A stretch of 64,000 nucleotides of DNA, taken from DASVRA01 sp036388855. GTDB lineage: Bacteria; Pseudomonadota; Alphaproteobacteria; Caulobacterales; Caulobacteraceae. The stretch lies in the NCBI GenBank assembly GCA_036388855.1, contig DASVRA010000007.1, positions 1-64,000 on the forward strand, written 5' to 3'. The notes beneath the pieces were generated by a model. The model saw only the letters and a program-made list of their open reading frames with translations, was not told the origin of the DNA and did not search any database. Shown here one piece after another: positions 59,038-64,000 of the stretch. A program made the translations under genes and the position numbers. Position 1 is the stretch's first letter; each line of letters begins with the position of its first letter.

Positions 59038-60336
59038 CTACAGGCCGCCGGACGCGGTCGAGCCGGTGAGCAGCACCACCGCGTCGAACCCGTGCACCAC
59101 CTTGACCAGGTAGCGCGACACCTCCGCCGGCGGCCGGCTCAGGATCGGCCGCAGCGGGCGCAGGTCGATCACGGTGAAGCCCTCGCCGAAGGCCTGGCGG
59201 GCGATCGGCTCCAGCCCGTGCTCCTCGATCCCCTCCGCGGGCTGGGGATCGTAGGCCCACTCGGCCGGATTGAACGCCGCGTGCTGGCCGCCGGCGCCGC
59301 CGACCACGAGCAGATGAAAGCTGTGGCCGCCGGCCAGGGCCGCGGATTCCGCCGCCAGCGTGCCGACGTCGAACACGTCGACCAGGCTCAGGCCCCGCAC
59401 CATGTGGCTGGTGCCGAACTTGAAGAAGACCTTGGGAGAGCGCCCCTTCCCCTTCTCGCGGCGCCAGTTCCTGAGGAAATTGGCCCGCATGAAGTCGACG
59501 CGCCGCTTGTTCGACTCCCACGGCTGATTGCCTGCCCACAGTTGGTTGATTTCCAGCGTGGTCTGGAGCGTCTCCAGGATCAGCTCCGCCTCCGGGTCCG
59601 GCCGCGTCCAGGCGGCGCGGACATCCCGCACCAGCTGCGGATCGCCGCTGAAGCTGAAGATGAACTGCGGGTTCTTGGTCTTGCGGAACTCCGCCCAGGC
59701 GCCGGATGAGGCCGCCTCCAGCTTGGCGAACGCCGCCTCTGCCGCGGCCGGCGGGCGTTTGGCCTTCAGCCGCGCGATCAGCCGCCGGTCGGCGCCGATG
59801 TCGTAATCGAGGCCCCAGAAGACCGGCTCATCCCCCGGCAGCGCCCGGCGCGCGGCGGCGAGGAACTCCGCCTCTTCGCGCAGTCCGTAAAACGGCACGC
59901 TGGTGTCGCGGCTGTCGAAGTAGCGCTTGAGCCCGGCGCTTCCGCCTTTGACCGCCTCGTCCACCTCCTCGGCCATGGGCGGGGAAATCTCGATGGCGAG
60001 CCGGCTGTAGCCGGCCGGCGCCAGCGCCTGGATCAGCGCCCGCGCGAGGTGGGCGTTCTCCGCCACCCCATGCTCCTCGCCCTGCAGGAAGAAATGGGCG
60101 CGCCGGCCCTCCTCGACCAGGAAGTCATAGCCGGGACCCGAGAATCCCCGCCCGTCGAACGCCAGCCGCCGCCGGTTCTCGGCCGCCGCCGCGTTCAGCC
60201 GCCCGGCGATGGCGGCGGCCTTCTTCTGCCCCGCCGATTCGGATGGAGGCGCCGGGGCCTGCCCCAGGGCCGGCGCCGCGACGGCGGTGGCGCTGAGGCC
60301 GGCTCCCGCCAGCAGCGCCCGTCTGTCTATGTTCAT
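59038..60336 (-). CDS. Tat-exported erythromycin-esterase/ChaN-like hydrolase
   Basis: A 432-residue protein with a Tat-type signal (NIDRRALLAGAGLSATAVAA). The mature part opens with FFLQGEEHGVAENAHLAR, where the GE(E)HG motif and the following helix resemble the EreA/ChaN/TIKI superfamily, and has later blocks GTSHMVRG and EINQLWAGNQPWESNKRR. Superfamily members hydrolyse ester or peptide bonds or bind haem; I cannot tell which applies. GGGAG lies about 9 bases before the ATG. Confidence 0.62.
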   Translation of the reverse strand: MNIDRRALLAGAGLSATAVAAPALGQAPAPPSESAGQKKAAAIAGRLNAAAAENRRRLAFDGRGFSGPGYDFLVEEGRRAHFFLQGEEHGVAENAHLARALIQALAPAGYSRLAIEISPPMAEEVDEAVKGGSAGLKRYFDSRDTSVPFYGLREEAEFLAAARRALPGDEPVFWGLDYDIGADRRLIARLKAKRPPAAAEAAFAKLEAASSGAWAEFRKTKNPQFIFSFSGDPQLVRDVRAAWTRPDPEAELILETLQTTLEINQLWAGNQPWESNKRRVDFMRANFLRNWRREKGKGRSPKVFFKFGTSHMVRGLSLVDVFDVGTLAAESAALAGGHSFHLLVVGGAGGQHAAFNPAEWAYDPQPAEGIEEHGLEPIARQAFGEGFTVIDLRPLRPILSRPPAEVSRYLVKVVHGFDAVVLLTGSTASGGL

Positions 60337-60421
60337 CGTCCCAGCTCCCCTGCCGTCTCCAAACCAGAGGTTAGGGCGCAGCTTGGCGGATGCACAGGCC
60401 GTCGCCGGCGCGAACTGCAGC

Positions 60422-61264
60422 TCAGGCGGCGTCGAGGCCGATGTCCAGCGCCGGCGCGGAGTGGGTGAGGGCGCCGACGGAGATCACGTCCACCCCCGTC
60501 TCGGCGATCGCCCACACCGTTTCCAGCGTCACCCCGCCGGACGCCTCCAGCACCGCCCGCCCCTTGGCCATCGCCACAGCGGCGCGCAAATCCTCAAGGC
60601 TGAAGTTGTCGAGCATCACCACGTCCGGCCCGAACCGAAGCGCCTCCTCCAGCTGCTCCAGCCCATCCACCTCGACCTCCACCTTCACCAGGTGCCCCGC
60701 CGCCGCCCTCGCCCGCTCCACCGCCGCGCCGACGCCCCCGCAGGCGGCGACGTGGTTGTCCTTGATCAGGATCGCGTCATCCAGCCCGAAGCGGTGGTTC
60801 ACCCCGCCGCCGCAGCGCACCGCATACTTTTCCAGCGCCCGCAGCCCCGGCGTGGTCTTGCGCGTGTCGGCGATGCGCGCGCCCGTCCCCTCCACCGCCT
60901 GGACATAGGCGGCGGTCAGCGTGGCGATCCCCGACAGCCGCTGCAGCAGGTTCAGCGTCACGCGCTCGGCGGCGAGGACGGCGCGCGCCTTCCCCTCCAC
61001 CCGCGCCAGTTCCCCGCCTGCGGCGACCGTGACGCCGTCCTGGACGGCGGCCGTCCACTGCGCCTGTGCGTCCATCAACCGGAAAGCGCTGCTCGCGCAG
61101 TCCAGGCCCGCCACGACCCCCGCCTTCCGCGCGCGCAGGACGCCGCTGAACCGCGCGTCCAGCGGTATGCAGGCGTTCGAAGTCACGTCGCCGCCGCGCC
61201 CGAGGTCCTCGGCCAGCGCCGCCCGGACGATCGGCTCGATCAGCAGGTCGGGGAGGGGGGTCAT
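60422..61264 (-). CDS. nadC: Nicotinate-nucleotide pyrophosphorylase (carboxylating)
   Basis: Converts quinolinate and PRPP to nicotinate mononucleotide in de novo NAD synthesis. The 280-residue product has EDLGRGGDVTS, the active-site stretch ADTRKTTPGLRALEKYAV, CGGGVNHRFGLDDAILIKDNH and the C-terminal barrel segment LEASGGVTLE. ATG overlaps the nadB stop (ATGA). Confidence 0.96.
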   Translation of the reverse strand: MTPLPDLLIEPIVRAALAEDLGRGGDVTSNACIPLDARFSGVLRARKAGVVAGLDCASSAFRLMDAQAQWTAAVQDGVTVAAGGELARVEGKARAVLAAERVTLNLLQRLSGIATLTAAYVQAVEGTGARIADTRKTTPGLRALEKYAVRCGGGVNHRFGLDDAILIKDNHVAACGGVGAAVERARAAAGHLVKVEVEVDGLEQLEEALRFGPDVVMLDNFSLEDLRAAVAMAKGRAVLEASGGVTLETVWAIAETGVDVISVGALTHSAPALDIGLDAA

Positions 61265-62763
61265 GCCGCGTGCTCCTCGTCAGCTGTCCGGGCGGGGCTG
61301 GCGCCGGAAGACGCAGCCTGCCCGTCCATCCTATAGTGCGCGCCGGCGCTGTCGCGCCTGGCCAGGGCGGCTTCGGCGATCAGCCGCGCGGCGGTGAGCG
61401 GCTTGGCCTCCCCCGCCGCCGCGCGCAGCGCCGCAAGCTCGTCCAGCAGGGCCTCAAGTCCCGCCGCCTGGCGCACCACGCCGGCATGACGGCTCATCGC
61501 CCGGCGCAGGCGTTGCAACGAGTCCGCAGGCAAGTGGGGCGGGGCCTCCGCCGGCCCCACGGCTCCCCGCGGCGCCGTTTCCTCCCGCGCCGCCTCTCCC
61601 GCGCGGCGGCCGAACACCACCGCCTCCAGCAGCGAGTTGGACGCCAGCCGGTTGGCGCCGTGCACGCCGGTGCGGGCGCACTCGCCGGCGGCGTAGAGCC
61701 CCTCCAGGCTCGTGCGGCCGTGGGCGTCGGTCACCACGCCCCCCATGTGGTAGTGCGCGGCCGGCGCCACCGGGATCGGCTGGACGCGCGGGTCGAGCCC
61801 GGCCTCCCGGCACGCCGCGAACACGCCCGGGAAGTCACGCGGCAGCCGCTCGCCCAAACTACGCATGTCGAGGAAGGCGCCGGCGCCCGAGGCGATCTGC
61901 GCGTGCACCGCGCGGGCGACGATGTCGCGCGGCGCCAGCTCAGCCTTGTCGTGCACGGCCGGCATGAACCGGCGGCCGTCCCGGTCCACCAGCACGGCCC
62001 CTTCGCCCCGCAGCGCCTCGGTGGCGAGCGGCGCGGGATCGCGGCCGAGGTCCATGCCGGTCGGGTGGAACTGCACGAACTCCGCGTCGGCGATCGCCGC
62101 GCCCGCCAAAGCCGCCAGCGCTAGCCCCTGACCCTGCGCGCCCGGCGGATTGGTGGTCACCGCGTAGAGCCCGCCGACACCTCCGGTCGCCAGCACCACG
62201 GCGGCGGCGGTGATCTCGACCAAGCCTCCGGCGTCCTCCGCTAGCACCCCGCGCACCCGGCCGCCCGCGTCCTGCAGCAGGGCCCGCGCGCGCGTGCCGC
62301 CCCGCAATTGGACATGCTCGCGCGCCAGGGCCGCGGCGGCGGCGGCGCGCATGATCTCGGCCCCCGCCTGGTCGCCCTTCACCCGCGCCACCCTTGCGCG
62401 CGAATGCGCCGCCTCCAGCCCGACCGCGAAGCCGCCGCGTTCGTCGCGGTCGAACGGCACGCCGAGCTCCGCCAGCAAGCGCACCGCGCCCGGCCCTTCG
62501 CGCGCCAGCAGCAGCGCCATCTCCGGGTCGCTCTGTCCCGCCCCCGCGGCGACCGTGTCCGCTGCGTGCAACTCGGGCGAGTCGTCGGGGCCGAGCGCCG
62601 CGGCCACGCCGCCCTGCGCCCAGCCCGAGGCGGTGAGCCCCGGCGGCCCGGCCGGCGCCAGCACCAGCGCCCGCCTCGGCGCCGCCGCCATCGCCGCCGA
62701 CAGGCCGGCCAGTCCCGCGCCGACCACCAGCACCCCGTCGAAGTCCAGGCGCTCGCGGCTCAC
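61261..62763 (-). CDS. nadB: L-aspartate oxidase
   Basis: FAD enzyme oxidising aspartate to iminoaspartate, first step of de novo NAD synthesis. The 500-residue product has the FAD-binding GAGLAGLSAA, the TASGWAQGGVAAALG block, QFHPTGMDLGRD, and HYHMGGVVTDAHGRTSLEGLYAAGE with the family His/Arg residues. GTG at 62763 is chosen because it overlaps the macro-domain stop (GTGA); the product length then fits the family. nadA (quinolinate synthase) is not in the window. Confidence 0.95.
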   Translation of the reverse strand: MSRERLDFDGVLVVGAGLAGLSAAMAAAPRRALVLAPAGPPGLTASGWAQGGVAAALGPDDSPELHAADTVAAGAGQSDPEMALLLAREGPGAVRLLAELGVPFDRDERGGFAVGLEAAHSRARVARVKGDQAGAEIMRAAAAAALAREHVQLRGGTRARALLQDAGGRVRGVLAEDAGGLVEITAAAVVLATGGVGGLYAVTTNPPGAQGQGLALAALAGAAIADAEFVQFHPTGMDLGRDPAPLATEALRGEGAVLVDRDGRRFMPAVHDKAELAPRDIVARAVHAQIASGAGAFLDMRSLGERLPRDFPGVFAACREAGLDPRVQPIPVAPAAHYHMGGVVTDAHGRTSLEGLYAAGECARTGVHGANRLASNSLLEAVVFGRRAGEAAREETAPRGAVGPAEAPPHLPADSLQRLRRAMSRHAGVVRQAAGLEALLDELAALRAAAGEAKPLTAARLIAEAALARRDSAGAHYRMDGQAASSGASPARTADEEHAA

Positions 62764-63278
62764 CGGGGCGGCCGCCCGTCCAGCGCCTGGCGGTGCAGCC
62801 GGGCGGTCTCTTCGTCGAAGGCGCAGAAGACGATGCGGTCGAAAGCCCCGGGACGGTCCTCGACCGCCTTCTCCACCGTCTCCACCGCGATCTCCGCGGC
62901 CGGGCCGCGAGGGAAGCCGTAGACGCCGGTCGAGATCGCCGGAAAGGCGATCGTGCGCAGCCCGTGCTCGCGCGCCATCGCCAGGGCGTTGCGGTAGCAG
63001 GCCGCCAGCTGCTCCGCCTCGCCCGAGCGTCCGCCGCGCCAAATCGGCCCGACCGTATGAATGACGAACCGCGCCGGCAGCCGGAACCCCGGCGTGATCT
63101 TCGCCTCGCCCACCCGGCAGCCGCCGAGCAGACGGCAGTGGTCCACCAGTTCCGGCCCCGCCGCGCGGTGGATCGCGCCGTCCACCCCGCCGCCGCCGAG
63201 CAGGTCCGGGTTGGCGGCGTTGACGATGGCGTCGAGCGCCAGCCTGGTGATGTCGCCGACGATGACCTCGAGCGTCAC
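62760..63278 (-). CDS. Macro domain protein (ADP-ribose / O-acetyl-ADP-ribose hydrolase type)
   Basis: A 172-residue single macro domain: VGDITRLALDAIVNAANPDLLGGGGVDGAIHRAAG, the GFRLPARFVIHTVGP strand and FPAISTGVYGFP. The NAAN, GGGGVDGAIH and STGVYGFP motifs match O-acetyl-ADP-ribose deacetylases of the MacroD/YmdB group. It is the first gene of an operon with nadB and nadC, joined by a GTGA overlap, which links ADP-ribose metabolism with NAD synthesis. Confidence 0.93.
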   Translation of the reverse strand: MTLEVIVGDITRLALDAIVNAANPDLLGGGGVDGAIHRAAGPELVDHCRLLGGCRVGEAKITPGFRLPARFVIHTVGPIWRGGRSGEAEQLAACYRNALAMAREHGLRTIAFPAISTGVYGFPRGPAAEIAVETVEKAVEDRPGAFDRIVFCAFDEETARLHRQALDGRPPR

Positions 63279-63282
63279 GGCG

Positions 63283-64000
63283 TTAGAGCCCGGCGATGTG
63301 GCCGAGCACGCCCCGCAGGTCCGCCTGCACTCCGCCCTGGCCCAGGGTGAACCAGAACACGGCCACGCACAGCGACACCGTCAGCAGGTAGAGGGCAACG
63401 CTGAGCGGCCACTGCGCCGCCGTCAGCCGCGCCGCCTCCGGCCTCAACGTCCGCCGCCGCAGCGCCCCCAGCGCGAAAATCCCCACGAACGCGGCAAGGA
63501 TCCAGCGCCCGCTCTGCAGCGCCCACAGCACCACGCCGGCCGCCACCAGCAGCAGCGCCGCCCGCTCCACCCACGGATGGATCCGCGCCAGCGCCGGCCC
63601 CAGCGCGTGCGAGCCGTCCAGCGGCGGCGCGGGCAGCAGGTTGATCAGGTTGATGATGGCGACGAACAGCGCCCCTTCCAGCCAGAAGGTCTCGCCGGTG
63701 TAGAGGTGCGCGCCGAGAAAGGGCAGGGCGGCCAGCAGGCCGAAGCTCGGCCCGCAGAGCGAGATCACCACGTCTTTGAACTCTGTGTCGGGCGCCCGCG
63801 CCGGCACGGCCGCTCCGCCGAGAAACGGGATGATGTGGATGCGCGCCGGTCCCGCCCCCAGCGCGTTCATCGCCAGCACGTGTCCGAACTCGTGGACGAA
63901 CACGCCGGCGATCCCCGCCAGCGCCCACACCCAGCCCATGGTCCACCACAGGATGCCCGCCAGCAGCGCGGTCGAGAGGACCGACCAGACCAGCGGCTGG
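63283..64000 (-). CDS. Site-2 protease (M50) family membrane protein, 5' end beyond window
   Basis: An intramembrane zinc metalloprotease. The HEFGH zinc motif (in GVFVHEFGHVLAMNAL) and the second zinc-site motif LLPAPPLDGSHAL are both present, with about six helices. The frame stays open through to the right edge, where the residues before the internal Met (LLAGILWWTMGWVWAL) continue a first membrane helix, so the true start lies outside the window. It is 4 bases upstream of the macro-domain gene and may head that operon. Confidence 0.9.
   Translation of the reverse strand, partial: QPLVWSVLSTALLAGILWWTMGWVWALAGIAGVFVHEFGHVLAMNALGAGPARIHIIPFLGGAAVPARAPDTEFKDVVISLCGPSFGLLAALPFLGAHLYTGETFWLEGALFVAIINLINLLPAPPLDGSHALGPALARIHPWVERAALLLVAAGVVLWALQSGRWILAAFVGIFALGALRRRTLRPEAARLTAAQWPLSVALYLLTVSLCVAVFWFTLGQGGVQADLRGVLGHIAGL

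Overview
The window is about 70% GC, almost fully coding, with many 4-base start/stop overlaps (ATGA, GTGA). Gene content (an alphaproteobacterial aa3 oxidase cluster, Caulobacter-like FliO/P/I/J, CtrA-type TTAA-N7-TTAA boxes, a DUF4167 protein, and a direct-repeat LexA box) points to a Caulobacteraceae chromosome. Phenylobacterium or a close relative is my best guess, by inference only. I saw no rRNA, tRNA, CRISPR array, transposase, integrase or plasmid function.

Layout. 1-9.6 kb: fliP/fliO, a Lys/Ala-rich histone-H1-like protein, the cytochrome oxidase cluster coxB-coxA-ctaB-(small CoxF-like)-ctaG, an exported M19 dipeptidase-like protein, then fliI-fliJ; CtrA-like boxes precede fliO and fliI. 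9.6-17.5 kb: a GH10 xylanase lipoprotein, a DUF4282 membrane protein, a small RTX protein, a Gly/Tyr-rich secreted protein, an iron(III) ABC importer with a Fur-like box, and an MFS exporter. 17.7-21 kb: a LexA-type box in front of a two-gene DNA repair operon (radical SAM plus a TIGR03915/UdgX fusion) whose second gene carries an in-frame palindromic repeat. 21-27.6 kb: GNAT, HDAC-family and histidine-phosphatase genes, then xseB-ispA-dxs and a cupin. 27.6-34.4 kb: a sulfate import operon (porin, two sulfate-binding proteins, CysT, CysW, CysA).

34.7-46.9 kb: prfA and prmC, which commonly lie side by side, are separated by a 6-kb block with a small lipoprotein, two RTX proteins, a serralysin-type metalloprotease and YihY. 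DUF4167 and ligA follow; the last third of ligA is strikingly AT-rich. 47-52.4 kb: a thermonuclease, a TrmB-family regulator with a palindromic operator driving a retropepsin/PDZ protein and a small secreted protein, then sodC coupled to a peroxiredoxin-like/2OG-Fe oxygenase fusion. 52.5-64 kb: gyrA, coaD, an exported cyclophilin, several secreted or small hydrophilic proteins, a macro-domain gene coupled to nadB-nadC, and a site-2 protease cut by the right edge.

Two families of dispersed palindromic repeats run through the window. Family A (about 165 bp, arms like CTCCCCCTCGATGGG) has three copies, one inside a coding sequence. Family B (cores like CCTTCGACAGGCTCAGG) has four copies downstream of genes. 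There is no obvious defence island. The most unusual items are the SOS-type radical SAM/UdgX operon with its in-frame repeat, the mosaic ligA, the TrmB/retropepsin operon, the sodC-coupled fusion oxygenase and the macro-nadB-nadC operon.
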